Shown: positions 53,699 to 63,637 of the stretch, piece by piece | How positions within the stretch are numbered: position 1 is the stretch's first letter | How the letters are laid out: every line of letters starts with the position of its first letter | Source: Slackia isoflavoniconvertens | GTDB taxonomy: Bacteria; Actinomycetota; Coriobacteriia; Coriobacteriales; Eggerthellaceae | NCBI RefSeq assembly: GCF_003725955.1 | Contig: NZ_QIBZ01000010.1 | Location: 1 to 64,000, forward strand | Length of the DNA: 64,000 bases | Direction of reading: 5' to 3' | Made by a program: the position numbers and the translations under genes | Notes under the pieces: generated by a model | The model's input: only the letters and a program-made list of their open reading frames with translations | What the model was told of the DNA's origin: nothing | Databases searched by the model: none

Positions 53699-55012
53699 AT
53701 GAGCAAAGTCATCGAAAAGCTCAAGAACGTTGGCCCGGGTGCTCTCGTGGCCGCGGGCTTCGTCGGCCCCGGCACGGTTACCACGTGCACCGTTTCTGGC
53801 GCGAGCGTCGGCTACACCATGCTGTGGGCCCTCGTGTTCGCCACCGTCGCCACCATCATCTTTCAGGAAATGGCCGCCCGTGTCGGTATTGCCAGCCAGA
53901 AAGGCCTTGGCGAGAACATTCGCGACCACATCCCCAATCCCGTGCTGAAGGGCCTGGCTATCGCGATCGTCATTATCGCTATTTTCATCGGCAACGTCGC
54001 CTATGAAACCGGCAACATCACCGGCGGCATTTTGGGCATCCAGGCCGTCGCACCTGGCATTCCCATGGGCGCCATCGTCGTTGTCGTGGGCCTGCTGGCA
54101 GCCGTCGTGATGTTCATCGGCCACTACAACCTCATCGAAAAGGTGCTCACGGCCATCGTCGTATTCATGGGCGTGGTGTTCTTGGTCACCGCGCTTGCTT
54201 CCAACCCCGATTGGGGCGCCATCGTCTCCGGCATGTTCACGCCTCAGCTGCCCACAAATAACTCCACCGGCCTTATGACCGCCATCGGCCTCGTCGGCAC
54301 CACCATCGTTCCGTATAACCTGTTCCTGCATGCCTCTTCCGCAGCCGAGCGCTGGAAGGACCCCGAGCAGATTTCCGATGCCCGCTTCGACGCCGTGCTC
54401 TCCATTGCCTTGGGCGGCATCATTTCCATGGCCATTCTGGTCTGCGCCGCTGCAAACCTTCACCCGCTGTGGACGACCTGGGAAGTTGACGGCGCTACCG
54501 TCGCCGGCATCACGACCGCCGCGGGCGACCAGATTACAAGCGCAAAAATCAACGGCCAGGTCATGGCTCTCGCCCTCACCCCACTTCTGGGCGACTGGTC
54601 TACATGGATGATCGGCCTTGGCCTTCTTGCCGCAGGTTTCTCTTCGGCCATCACCGCTCCCCTTTCCGCAGCGTACGCCGTGAATGGCGTGCTCGGCTGG
54701 GGCAAGGGCCTGAAGGACGCGAAGTTCAAGATCGTTTGGGCCATCGTCCTCGTATGCGGCTGCTGCATGGCAATCGCTTGGGGCAAGAGCCCGACACAGC
54801 TCATCCTTGTTGCGCAGGCCGCAAACGCAATTCTGCTGCCCATCATGGCGTTCTTCGTCATCTTCTGCGCAAACGGCAAAGACCTGGGCAAGTTCAAGAA
54901 TCATGCCTTCGCCAATATCGCTGGCGTCATCATCATCGTGGTTACGCTGTTCATTTGCTACCGCAACATGACGAACTTCCTCACCTCACTGCAAACCCTC
55001 ATCGGCATGTAG
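53699..55012 (+). CDS. ycsG: YcsG-type NRAMP-related transporter without metal ligands
   Basis: A 437-residue, 11-12-span carrier of the SLC11/NRAMP fold. Where MntH has DPGN in helix 1, this protein has GFVGPGTVTT, so the metal-binding Asp and Asn are Gly and Thr; in helix 6 the Met-Pro-His is VGTTIVPYNLFLHASS, with the Met position Val. It is therefore unlikely to carry Mn2+. The same position in Bacillus (ycsG) and its place after pxpA make uptake of 5-oxoproline or a related organic acid a fair hypothesis. GAAAGGAA precedes ATG 53699. A strong terminator follows. Confidence 0.88.
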   Translation: MSKVIEKLKNVGPGALVAAGFVGPGTVTTCTVSGASVGYTMLWALVFATVATIIFQEMAARVGIASQKGLGENIRDHIPNPVLKGLAIAIVIIAIFIGNVAYETGNITGGILGIQAVAPGIPMGAIVVVVGLLAAVVMFIGHYNLIEKVLTAIVVFMGVVFLVTALASNPDWGAIVSGMFTPQLPTNNSTGLMTAIGLVGTTIVPYNLFLHASSAAERWKDPEQISDARFDAVLSIALGGIISMAILVCAAANLHPLWTTWEVDGATVAGITTAAGDQITSAKINGQVMALALTPLLGDWSTWMIGLGLLAAGFSSAITAPLSAAYAVNGVLGWGKGLKDAKFKIVWAIVLVCGCCMAIAWGKSPTQLILVAQAANAILLPIMAFFVIFCANGKDLGKFKNHAFANIAGVIIIVVTLFICYRNMTNFLTSLQTLIGM

Positions 55013-55031
55013 CTATCAATGCTCGGGAAAG

Positions 55032-55055
55032 GCCGCTCTTCGGAGCGGCTTTTTT
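55032..55055 (+). terminator. Intrinsic terminator of the pxp/ycsG cluster
   Basis: GCCGCTC, TTCG tetraloop, GAGCGGC, then TTTTTT. 19 nt after the stop. Confidence 0.9.
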
Positions 55056-55294
55056 CATGCACCGCTACATGTCCACTGCCCACCTCGTTTTACGAAGAGC
55101 TTGCCGAGACCAAGGTACGCTACCTTTCCCTTCGCTCGTTTTGCGCTCACCTGGCTGTGCTTAACTTTGAGATGAAGACAGGCGCAAGCGCAGACGACCT
55201 CGGTATACCCATCGAAAAACAGGGTGTGCTGCCAACAGGCGTTCATGATGTTTCGCGTCTAGTCTGCGAGCCAAACGCGAAACGACGGAACACA

Positions 55295-55328
55295 CAAAAA
55301 AGGCGCCCTCCCGAAGGAGAGCGCCTTT
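55295..55328 (-). terminator. Intrinsic terminator of ppdK
   Basis: Minus strand AAAGGCGCTCTCC, TTCG, GGAGGGCGCCTTTTTT. The 55056-55294 gap between convergent terminators shows no gene. Confidence 0.85.
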
Positions 55329-55355
55329 GAGCCTCTTGAAGAGTCGTCAGCAGGA

Positions 55356-58076
55356 TTACTGCTTGTCGGCGATAGCAGCCTGAGCGGCAGCCAGGCGAGC
55401 CAACGGCACGCGGTAGGGGCTGCACGAAACATAGTCGAGACCAATCTTGTGGAAGGTCTTGACCGAATCAGGGTCGCCGCCATGTTCGCCACACACACCG
55501 CACACCAGGTCGGGATTGCCCTCGTGACCCAGCTCAACGCCCATCTTCACGAGCTTGGCAACGCCCGGGTCGACGGTCGCGAACGGGTTGTAAGGCAGCA
55601 GCTTCTCGGCGAGGTACTGCGGAATGAACTCAGCCTCAACGTCATCGCGGCTGAAGCCGAACGTCGTCTGAGTGAGGTCGTTGGTGCCGAAGCTGAAGAA
55701 GTCAGCCTTGGTGGCGATTTCATCAGCGGTCACAGCAGCACGAGGCAGCTCAATCATAGTGCCAATGGGAAGCTCGAGCTCAACGCCCTGCTCCTCGGCA
55801 ACTTCGGCGATAACGCGCTCGGCGACGCCGCGCATCTTGTCGAGCTCCTTCACCGTGGAAACCAGCGGAATCATGATCTCGGGCTTGGGATCGAGACCTT
55901 CCTTCTTGAGCTTGGCAGCTGCGGTCGCGATAGCGCGCACCTGCATCTCGGGAAGAATGGGATACACGATACCCAAACGGCAGCCGCGCAGGCCCAGCAT
56001 CGGGTTCTGCTCAGCCATGGAATCGATCTTGTCCATGAGCTCGCGCTTGGCCGCGATTTCCTTCGCGTCGGCGCCAGTGGCCTCCATGCGGGCAATTTCC
56101 ACGTCGAGGGCACGCGGGCTCTCGAGGAACTCGTGCAGAGGCGGATCGAGCAGGCGAACGATAACCGGCAGGCCATCCATAGCTTTGAACATGCCGTAGA
56201 AGTCGCCCGTTTGAGCCTCGAACAGCTGCTCGACAGCTTCCTTGCGAACCTCTTCATCCTCGTTCAGGATGAAGGTCTGAATGATCTGCTTGCGCTCGCC
56301 CAGGAACATGTGCTCGGTGCGGTCGAGGCCAATGCCCTCGGCGCCGAAGTCGCGGGAAAGCTGTGCGTCGGCCGGGTTGTCGGCGTTGGCGCGAACGCCC
56401 AGGCGGCGATACTCGTCGGCCCACTCGAGAATGGTGTCGAGGTCGCCGGTGAGCTCAGGCATAACCAGGTCGACGGCGCCCAGAACGACGATGCCGGTGG
56501 TACCGTCGAGCGAAATCATGTCGCCCTCGTGAATCACGATATCGGTGCCGGTGAGCGCGGCTTCCTTCTTCTCAGAGTCAATCTTGAGCTGCTCAACGCC
56601 GCAGACGCACGGGGCACCCATGCCACGGGCGATAACGGCAGCATGGCTGGTTTTGCCACCATGGCTGGTGAGAATGCCTTCGGCGGCGATCATGCCAGCA
56701 AGGTCGTCGGGAGTGGTCTCCCAGCGAACGAGCACGCACTTCTTGCCCTCTTCAACAGCCTTCACGGCGTCGGCAGCCGAGAACACGGCACCGCCCACAG
56801 CAGCGCCCGGAGAAGCGTTCAGGCCACGAGCGAGCACATCGTAGTTAGCGTTCTTGTCGAACTGCGGGTGCAGCAGCTGGTCGAGCTGGGCAGGGTCGAC
56901 GCGGCACACAGCCTCTTCCTTGGTGATGAGGCCTTCTTTTTCCATCTCAATGGCGATATGCAGCGCGGCGGCGGCGGTACGCTTGCCCACGCGGGTCTGA
57001 AGCATCCACAGTTTGCCCTGCTCGATGGTGAACTCGATGTCGCACATGTCGCGATAGTGGTTCTCGAGAATGGTGAACACGCCCTCGAGCTCCTTGCCGG
57101 CTTCTTGCAGGCCGTCGACATGCTTCAGCTCGGCGATGGGGCTCGTGTTGCGAATGCCTGCAACGACGTCTTCGCCCTGGGCGTTCACCAGGTAGTCGCC
57201 GTAGAATTCCTTCTCGCCGTTTGCGGGGTTGCGGGTAAATGCAACGCCGGTAGCGGAAGTCTCGCCCTTGTTGCCGAACACCATGCACTGCACGTTCACG
57301 GCGGTGCCCAGATCGTCGGCAATCTTGTTCTGCTTGCGGTAGAGCACCGCGCGCGGGTTGTTCCAGCTGCCGAACACGGCCTCGATGGCGAGCTTCAGCT
57401 GAACGTCGGGGTTCTGCGGGAAAGCGACCGCGCCGTCAACGACGAGCTCGGGATGCTCTTCGGCGGAAACGTTCTGGGAGAAAATCTGCTTGAATTCGGC
57501 AACGAGTTCCTGCAGGTCTTCAGCGGAAAGCTCGGTGTCGCTCTTCACACCGCGAGCGAGCTTCTTGGCGGTAATGGCGTTTTCGAACAGGTCGCCGTCG
57601 AGGCCCATGACCACGTTCGAGAACATCTGGATGAAGCGACGATAGCTGTCCCACGAGAAGCGGGCGTTGTCGGTGTGCTTGATAAGGCCATAGACCGACT
57701 CGTCGTTCAGACCAAGGTTCAGAACCGTGTCCATCATGCCGGGCATCGACATGGGGGCGCCGGAACGAACGGAAACAAGCAGCGGATCTTCGGCATCGCC
57801 AATGCGCTTGCCGATACGCTTCTCGAGGTCGAGGCGATACTCCTGAATGGTGTCGAGCGCGCCTTCGGGCCACGTGTTATTCGCGTTTGCATATTCCATG
57901 CAGGTTTGGCAGGTGATCGTGAAGCCCGGAGGCACGGGCAGGCCAATGAGGGCCATTTCAGCGAGGTTCGCGCCCTTGCCGCCAAGGATGTTCTTCATAT
58001 CCTTGTTGCCTTCAGTAACGTTGTTGCCCTCAGCGTCCTTGCCGAACGCGTAGACACGCTTAACGTCTGCAGTCAA
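55356..58076 (-). CDS. ppdK: Pyruvate, phosphate dikinase
   Basis: Interconverts pyruvate, ATP and phosphate with PEP, AMP and pyrophosphate; used for PPi-linked glycolysis or gluconeogenesis. The 906-residue protein has the ATP-grasp N-domain (NILGGKGANLAEM, VSVRSGAPMSMPGMMDTVLNLG), the phosphohistidine loop GGKTSHAAVIARGMG, and the C-terminal PEP site CGEHGGDPDSV with Cys. Start is TTG 58076 with AGGAGA 6 nt upstream. Its regulator is encoded directly upstream. Confidence 0.97.
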   Translation of the reverse strand: MTADVKRVYAFGKDAEGNNVTEGNKDMKNILGGKGANLAEMALIGLPVPPGFTITCQTCMEYANANNTWPEGALDTIQEYRLDLEKRIGKRIGDAEDPLLVSVRSGAPMSMPGMMDTVLNLGLNDESVYGLIKHTDNARFSWDSYRRFIQMFSNVVMGLDGDLFENAITAKKLARGVKSDTELSAEDLQELVAEFKQIFSQNVSAEEHPELVVDGAVAFPQNPDVQLKLAIEAVFGSWNNPRAVLYRKQNKIADDLGTAVNVQCMVFGNKGETSATGVAFTRNPANGEKEFYGDYLVNAQGEDVVAGIRNTSPIAELKHVDGLQEAGKELEGVFTILENHYRDMCDIEFTIEQGKLWMLQTRVGKRTAAAALHIAIEMEKEGLITKEEAVCRVDPAQLDQLLHPQFDKNANYDVLARGLNASPGAAVGGAVFSAADAVKAVEEGKKCVLVRWETTPDDLAGMIAAEGILTSHGGKTSHAAVIARGMGAPCVCGVEQLKIDSEKKEAALTGTDIVIHEGDMISLDGTTGIVVLGAVDLVMPELTGDLDTILEWADEYRRLGVRANADNPADAQLSRDFGAEGIGLDRTEHMFLGERKQIIQTFILNEDEEVRKEAVEQLFEAQTGDFYGMFKAMDGLPVIVRLLDPPLHEFLESPRALDVEIARMEATGADAKEIAAKRELMDKIDSMAEQNPMLGLRGCRLGIVYPILPEMQVRAIATAAAKLKKEGLDPKPEIMIPLVSTVKELDKMRGVAERVIAEVAEEQGVELELPIGTMIELPRAAVTADEIATKADFFSFGTNDLTQTTFGFSRDDVEAEFIPQYLAEKLLPYNPFATVDPGVAKLVKMGVELGHEGNPDLVCGVCGEHGGDPDSVKTFHKIGLDYVSCSPYRVPLARLAAAQAAIADKQ

Positions 58077-58125
58077 TGTCTTCTCCTAACATATGAAGTC
58101 TAAAAAGTACTGCACCGTGTAATTA

Positions 58126-59028
58126 TCACTCAATCGCACTTTTTTGAAGAGGGTGAGCCAGCTCGAAGTACCGTAATATCTCCTGAGCGGTTTCTTCTAC
58201 GGCTTTATTGTCGGTTCTAATCACAATACATCCAAGTTTTCGCATAAGCGCGCGAGCCTCTTCGAGGTCTTGATAGACCATTTCGGGCTCGGCGTAGCTC
58301 GCGGCGACCATGGAAGCGATGCGCCCCGAACCGCCCAAGCGGCGCTGACGAATGCCCACGAGTACATCGGGAGTCGTCATAAGGCCGAAGATGCGCGACG
58401 AATCGCAGTCGTAAATCTCCTTCGGCGGCTCGGTTCCAAGCGCAAGCGGCACATTGGCAACCTTATAGCCCTCCATGCCCATGTAGATGGAAATAGGAGT
58501 TTTGCTCGAACGCGAAACGCCCAACAGCACAATATCGGCATCAGGCAAATCTTGCGGATTGCGGCCGTCGTCGTGCTCCACCGTGAATTCCATAGCGGCG
58601 ATACGGCGGAAATAATTCTGGTCAACCGTGCGCATAAGGCCCGGGTCGCGACTCGCTTCAAGCCCCGAGGCTTTCTCGAGAGCCGAAATAGGACCACCCA
58701 TCAAGTCGACCGCATGCATACCGCGCTCATCGCAAAACGCTTGCATCAAATGACGCATTTCATCGTCGACAAGCGTATAAAACACTACCAAGTCATCGGG
58801 TTTGCCCTTCGCGCGATGCGATTCCTGATGTTTGGTCAAAAAACCTGCGATTTCGTTGAAGCTGCGTACCTTAGGCAGCGTTTCAATGTATGGGTCGGAA
58901 TAACCGAACTGCCCCGCCGCGGCGCGTGCGAGCGAATGAGCCGTCGCGCCAAGCGAGTCGCTTACAATATGAATCGTGGGAAACGGCGTGTCGTTGTTCA
59001 CTCCAATAAATCCTTCATTCGATGCCAT
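58126..59028 (-). CDS. PPDK regulatory protein (kinase/phosphotransferase, DUF299)
   Basis: A 300-residue bifunctional enzyme that phosphorylates PPDK Thr with ADP and removes it with phosphate. The P-loop is LLGVSRSSKTPISIYM and the substrate end includes GLMTTPDVLVGIRQRR and KVANVPLALG. ATG 59028 has GAGGGG 8 nt upstream; an open upstream extension to 59553 is not homologous and is rejected. Located just before ppdK on the same strand (49-nt gap), consistent with co-regulation. Confidence 0.95.
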   Translation of the reverse strand: MASNEGFIGVNNDTPFPTIHIVSDSLGATAHSLARAAAGQFGYSDPYIETLPKVRSFNEIAGFLTKHQESHRAKGKPDDLVVFYTLVDDEMRHLMQAFCDERGMHAVDLMGGPISALEKASGLEASRDPGLMRTVDQNYFRRIAAMEFTVEHDDGRNPQDLPDADIVLLGVSRSSKTPISIYMGMEGYKVANVPLALGTEPPKEIYDCDSSRIFGLMTTPDVLVGIRQRRLGGSGRIASMVAASYAEPEMVYQDLEEARALMRKLGCIVIRTDNKAVEETAQEILRYFELAHPLQKSAIE

Positions 59029-59247
59029 GCATGTCCCCTCTCTGAAGCGCCCTGCTTTGCAGCACTCACTCCATATTGTTTCATACACCACAAAAGAAAA
59101 GGGCGGCAATCGTCCCACGAGACCGTCGGGTTCAAGCATGCTCTTCTTTCGAAAACGAAACCCCGCCGGACAAGCACAACAAAAGCAACAGGAACGATAG
59201 CCTGCTGCGGCCTTGGCGAAAGCCTCGCTGCCCTCTCGGCAAATAGG

Positions 59248-59275
59248 AAAGGGCCCGCCGCATGGCAGGCCCTTC
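59248..59275 (-). terminator. Hairpin after glyS
   Basis: Minus strand AAAGGGCCTGCC, ATGC, GGCGGGCCCTTT, then CCTATTT. The arms pair with one U-G; a T-run is weak. The 59029-59247 gap has no gene. Confidence 0.55.
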
Positions 59276-59281
59276 AAAACT

Positions 59282-61369
59282 CTATTTCTTAGCCATTTTG
59301 CCGAAATCGGCGACGTCTTTGAACACAGCGACGAAACGGTTGAGCAAGCGCAGGCGGTTCTCGCGAATCGTCTCATTCTCGTCCATGACCATAACGCCGT
59401 CGAAGAACGCGTCGATGGGAGCGCGCAAATTCGCGAGCTCGGCCAAGGCGGCAGCGTATTCGTTGCCGGCGAGATGCTCTGCGACTTTGCCTTCAGCAGC
59501 GGCAACCGCGTCGAGCAGCGCACGTTCCTCGTCGCCAAGCAGCGACTCGTCAACGTTCGTACCCAGCTTCTCGTCGCGCAGGTTGTTCGCGCGAGCGTAC
59601 GCAGTGGCCAAATCGTCGAACGTCTCAGCCTGCTGCTCGCGGGCGGCTACAAGCGCGCGCACGCGCTGCATGAACACAACGGGCTCTTCAACGCTCACGG
59701 CGAGCACGGCGTCGATGGCATCGGGGGCAGCGCCCTCGTCTTTCGCCATGACCTTCGTGCGCGTGATGAAGAAGTCGACCACATCAGCGCGAACGGCGGC
59801 GGCATCGAACTCGATACCCTGAGCCGCGTAGCTCGCAAGCGCCACGTCAATGGCGGCACCGAGCGAAATGTCGAGACCCTTATCGGAAAGCAGCATAGTC
59901 ACAATGCCCAGCGCGCTGCGGCGCAACGCGAACGGGTCGGAAGAGCCCGTGGGGCCCTGGCCAATGGCGAACAGGCCGCAAATAGTGTCGAGCTTGTCGG
60001 CAATGGCCACGATGCAGCCAACGCGCTCGGCCGGCACATCGTCGCCCGAGAAACGCGGACGGTAGTGGTCGGCGATGGCACGCGCCACGGCGTCGGTCTC
60101 GCCGGCGGCCTTGGCGTAGTAGCTGCCCATGATGCCCTGCACGCTCGTGAATTCCACAACCGCGCCCGTGACCAGGTCGGCCTTGGCCAAATAGGCGGCG
60201 CGCTCGGCGTCGGCGGCTTCCTGGCCCGTCGCGCCGGCGTCGGCGGCGATGGCCTTGGCGAGCGCAACAATGCGATCGGTCTTGGCGCGCGTGGTGCCAA
60301 GCTTTTCCTGGAACACGACGGTGTCGAGGCGCTCAACGTAATCTTCGAGCGGCCGCTTCAGGTCTTCGTCGTAGAAGAACTTCGCGTCGTAAAGGCGAGC
60401 GGCCACGACGCGCTGGTTGCCGTCGACGATGTTCGCCTCGAACTTCGGATCGCCGTTCGAGGTGATGAGGAACTTATTCGCAAGCGTCCCATCGGCGTTG
60501 AACAGCGGGAAATAGCGCTGGTGCACGAGCATGGCGTCAACGGTGATTTCCTTAGGAACCGCCAAGAACAGCTCGTCGAACTCGCCCACCATAACCGTGG
60601 GGAACTCGGCGAGGTTCACGACTTCAGCCATGGTTTTCGCGGGAAGCTCGGCCACAAGGCCCGTCTTCTCTTCGATAGCCGCGACCTGCTCGCGAATGGA
60701 AGCCTCGCGCTCGGCCTCGGTGGGCACCACGTTGTGCTCGCGAAGCACATCGATAAGAGCGTCGGCCGAAGCGACCTCCCACGGTCCGGGCGCTAAGAAG
60801 CGATGGCCACAGGTGGTGTTGCCGGCGGTAAGGCCCGCGAACTCAACGGGAACCACCGCGTCGCCGTGCATGGCGAACAGCCAGCGAACGGGGCGGCTGA
60901 AGTGCTCGTGGCGCGAACCCCAGCGCTGCGAACGCGGCCAGTAGATGGAGGTGATGAGGTTCTGCAAAATATCAGGCAGAAGCGTGACCACCTGCACCGA
61001 CGGGGTCGATTTCACGGCGTATACATATTCGACGCCGTTCTCGTCGCGGCGCTCAAGAGCGCTTGCGTCAACGCCCTTGCCGCGAGCGAAGCCCAGGGCA
61101 GCCTTCGTGGGGTTGCCGTCGGCGTCAAACGCGATTTTCGCAGCGGGGCCGCGGAAGGTTTCGGTCAAAGCCTCGGTGGCCTCGGGCACAGCGAGCGCGC
61201 TCACGATAAGGCGGCGCGGCGTAGAGTACACCGAAATCTCGCCATGGGGAATGCCCGCGCCATCGAGCGCGTCGGCGAACATGCCGCCGAGCTTTTCGGT
61301 TGCGGCATGCAGAGCGAAAGCAGGCAGCTCTTCGGTGCCGATTTCAAACGTTAGCGTCTGATTCGCCAT
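59282..61369 (-). CDS. glyS: Glycyl-tRNA synthetase beta subunit
   Basis: tRNA-binding and regulatory half of the alpha2-beta2 enzyme, 695 residues (usual length). N-terminal FEIGTEELPAFAL and GPAAKIAFDADGNPTKAALGFARGKG are classic; the central HD-like region includes the DKLDTICGLFAIGQGPTGSSDPFALRR block, and the C-terminus is an anticodon/DALR-type domain. It lies 3 nt after glyQ. Confidence 0.97.
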   Translation of the reverse strand: MANQTLTFEIGTEELPAFALHAATEKLGGMFADALDGAGIPHGEISVYSTPRRLIVSALAVPEATEALTETFRGPAAKIAFDADGNPTKAALGFARGKGVDASALERRDENGVEYVYAVKSTPSVQVVTLLPDILQNLITSIYWPRSQRWGSRHEHFSRPVRWLFAMHGDAVVPVEFAGLTAGNTTCGHRFLAPGPWEVASADALIDVLREHNVVPTEAEREASIREQVAAIEEKTGLVAELPAKTMAEVVNLAEFPTVMVGEFDELFLAVPKEITVDAMLVHQRYFPLFNADGTLANKFLITSNGDPKFEANIVDGNQRVVAARLYDAKFFYDEDLKRPLEDYVERLDTVVFQEKLGTTRAKTDRIVALAKAIAADAGATGQEAADAERAAYLAKADLVTGAVVEFTSVQGIMGSYYAKAAGETDAVARAIADHYRPRFSGDDVPAERVGCIVAIADKLDTICGLFAIGQGPTGSSDPFALRRSALGIVTMLLSDKGLDISLGAAIDVALASYAAQGIEFDAAAVRADVVDFFITRTKVMAKDEGAAPDAIDAVLAVSVEEPVVFMQRVRALVAAREQQAETFDDLATAYARANNLRDEKLGTNVDESLLGDEERALLDAVAAAEGKVAEHLAGNEYAAALAELANLRAPIDAFFDGVMVMDENETIRENRLRLLNRFVAVFKDVADFGKMAKK

Positions 61370-61372
61370 GAT

Positions 61373-62290
61373 TTACGCCTCCTCGCCTTCCTCGGCCGGC
61401 TTCACGCCAACCACGTGTTCCAAATAGCTTGCGCAGCACGCCTTGGCAATGGTGCGCACACGCAGAATGTAGCCCATGCGCTCCGTGGCCGAAATCACGC
61501 CGCGCGCGTCGAGCAGGTTGAAGGCATGCGAGCACTTCAGCACGTAGTCATACGCGGGAAGCGGCAGGCCAGCAGCCAACACGCGGTTGCACTCGGCCTC
61601 GTAGCGGTCGAATTCGCCGAACAACATGTCGGTATCGGCAACCTCGAAGTTGTACGCCGAAAACTCGCGTTCGTTTTCCAAGAACACGTCGCCGTAGGTG
61701 AACTCGAGGCCGTCGTCGCCACGACTCCACACGATGTCGTACACCGAGTCGACGCCCTGCACGTACATAGCCAAACGCTCCAGGCCATAGGTAACCTCAG
61801 AAGGAACAGGGTCGCACTCGAAGCCGCCAACCTGCTGGAAGTAGGTGAACTGCGTCACTTCCATGCCGTCGATCCACACTTCCCAGCCAAGGCCCCAAGC
61901 GCCCAGCGTGGGCGATTCCCAGTCGTCCTCGACGAAGCGCACGTCGTGCTCGGCGACCGTGATGCCGATGGCCTCCAAGCTGCCCAGGTACAAATCCTGA
62001 ATGTTGTCGGGCGAAGGCTTCATGAGCACCTGGAACTGGTAGTAGTGCTGCATGCGGTTCGGGTTTTCGCCATAGCGGCCGTCAGCCGGTCGGCGGCACG
62101 GCTGCACATAGCACGAACGCCAGGCGTCGGGGCCCAGCGAGCGCAGCGTGGTGGCCGTGTGGAACGTGCCCGCGCCTACTTCGTTGTCGTAAGGTTGCAT
62201 AACAACGCAGCCGTTGTCTGCCCAGTAGCGCTGCAGTCGCAGGATGATCTCCTGAAACGTGGGCGCCTCGGGCCTGGGAGCTTTGCTCAT
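61373..62290 (-). CDS. glyQ: Glycyl-tRNA synthetase alpha subunit
   Basis: Catalytic class II half that makes glycyl-adenylate. The 305-residue protein has [20 protein letters not shown], motif 2-like [41 protein letters not shown], and motif 3-like [16 protein letters not shown]. The start is 1 nt after the lepB stop region on the same strand. Confidence 0.98.
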   Translation of the reverse strand: MSKAPRPEAPTFQEIILRLQRYWADNGCVVMQPYDNEVGAGTFHTATTLRSLGPDAWRSCYVQPCRRPADGRYGENPNRMQHYYQFQVLMKPSPDNIQDLYLGSLEAIGITVAEHDVRFVEDDWESPTLGAWGLGWEVWIDGMEVTQFTYFQQVGGFECDPVPSEVTYGLERLAMYVQGVDSVYDIVWSRGDDGLEFTYGDVFLENEREFSAYNFEVADTDMLFGEFDRYEAECNRVLAAGLPLPAYDYVLKCSHAFNLLDARGVISATERMGYILRVRTIAKACCASYLEHVVGVKPAEEGEEA

Positions 62291-62857
62291 TTACAGCACT
62301 CCTATATGGTTGAGGGGCCAATAGATCGCGACAGCGCGGCCGGTGACGGTTTTGCTGTCGATGGGTCCGAAATAACGGGAATCCGCAGAATCGGTTCGAT
62401 TATCTCCCATTACCCAAAGATAGCCTTCGGGAATGGTATAGGGATAGCTTATAGAAACATTCGCCGCAGTTTTCAGCGGCTCGGAGGGCTTGCCTTCGGT
62501 ATAGGGCTCGTTTTGCGCCACGCCGTCGATATACACGGTGCCATCGATGAGGTCGACCGTTTGGCCGCCCGTGGCAATAACGCGCTTGATGAGCGTGCGA
62601 CCCGCGATTTCAGGGTCTTCGAACGTCACGATGTCGCCGGCCTGCGGCTCGTGCGTGTAATAGGTGATTTTCTCGGACCACACGTTGTCGCCCACTTCAA
62701 TGGTGTCTTCCATAGAGCCCGAGGGAATCGTGTACGGGCATACCACGAAGTTTTGGAGCAGCCACACCAGACCGATTACGAAAACGATGTAGAACACCCA
62801 CGAGAGCGCTTTGCGTAAACCCCCACCGGCGCTTGAGCCATGCTGGCCATAAGCCAT
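62291..62857 (-). CDS. lepB: Signal peptidase I
   Basis: Membrane serine protease that removes signal peptides. One N-terminal span (FYIVFVIGLVWLLQNFVV), the Ser nucleophile in YTIPSGSMEDTIEVGD, the Lys base in GRTLIKRVIATGG, and the box GDNRTDSADSRYFGPI; 188 residues, the Gram-positive SipS-like size. Lies between trmD and glyQ in one unit, although a terminator-like hairpin precedes it. Confidence 0.96.
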   Translation of the reverse strand: MAYGQHGSSAGGGLRKALSWVFYIVFVIGLVWLLQNFVVCPYTIPSGSMEDTIEVGDNVWSEKITYYTHEPQAGDIVTFEDPEIAGRTLIKRVIATGGQTVDLIDGTVYIDGVAQNEPYTEGKPSEPLKTAANVSISYPYTIPEGYLWVMGDNRTDSADSRYFGPIDSKTVTGRAVAIYWPLNHIGVL

Positions 62858-62878
62858 GAAACGTGCATCCTCTCAAAT

Positions 62879-62902
62879 AAAAAGGCGCCCCGTTAGGCGC
62901 CT
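62879..62902 (-). terminator. Terminator overlapping the trmD stop
   Basis: Minus strand AAGGCGCC, short loop, GGCGCCTTTTTAT. It would end much of the rimM-trmD transcript or attenuate lepB-glyQS. Confidence 0.7.
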
Positions 62903-63633
62903 TCGATTGTGCCATCGCGCAATGATAGCAAAAAAGCCCGCTCGGCTTGCGAAACATTGGCACTCTCCAACAAATCGGGACGCAAGCGTGCCGTACGAAT
63001 GAGCGATTGCTGGCGACGCCACGCATCGACCTTGCCATGGTCGCCCGACAACAGCACACTGGGAACCTCCATGCCGCGGAAATTCGCGGGGCGCGTGTAC
63101 TGCGGGTATTCGAGCAGACCGTCGTAGAAGCTCTCGTCGATGGAGCTGCCCTCATCGCCCAGCACGCCCGGAATCAGGCGCACCACGGCGTCGATGATCA
63201 CCATGGACGCAAGCTCTCCCGACGTGAGCACGTAATCGCCCAGCGAAATGCACTTATCGGCAAGCGAATAGGCGCGCTCGTCGATGCCTTCATAATGCCC
63301 GCAAATAAACAGCAGGCGGTCTTTCTCGGAAAGCTCGGTGGCAACGCCCTGGTCGAACGGCTCACCGCAGGGTGTGAGGAAGATGGTGTAGGGTGCGGCA
63401 CCCTGCGCGACGATATCGTCATACGCCTCAAAGATGGGCTCGCACTTCATCACCAGGCCCTGGCCGCCGCCGTACGGGTCGTCGTCGGTGGTGCGATGGC
63501 GATCGTGCGTCCAATCGCGCAGGTCGTGCGCGTGGAAATCGAGCGCGCCCGATGCCTGCGCGCGCTTCATGATCGACTCGCCCATAACCGAATCGTACAT
63601 ATGCGGGAACGTGGAAAGCGTATCGATGCGCAC
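62893..63633 (-). CDS. trmD: tRNA (guanine37-N1)-methyltransferase
   Basis: Methylates G37 next to the anticodon, using SAM in a trefoil-knot fold. In 246 residues: YGGGQGLVMKCEPIF, LTPCGEPFDQGVA, LLFICGHYEGIDERA and ISLGDYVLTSGELA, with the usual PVRRRQ-like RRQQSLIRT tail. The start is GTG 63633, preceded by GGAGGAG; upstream sequence belongs to the rimM end. Confidence 0.97.
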   Translation of the reverse strand: MRIDTLSTFPHMYDSVMGESIMKRAQASGALDFHAHDLRDWTHDRHRTTDDDPYGGGQGLVMKCEPIFEAYDDIVAQGAAPYTIFLTPCGEPFDQGVATELSEKDRLLFICGHYEGIDERAYSLADKCISLGDYVLTSGELASMVIIDAVVRLIPGVLGDEGSSIDESFYDGLLEYPQYTRPANFRGMEVPSVLLSGDHGKVDAWRRQQSLIRTARLRPDLLESANVSQAERAFLLSLRDGTIEGA

Positions 63634-63637
63634 GGTA

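Noticed and set aside
55449-58103. 884-codon open frame on the + strand opposite ppdK
   Set aside because: Antisense shadow created by codon bias; ppdK motifs on the minus strand are unmistakable.
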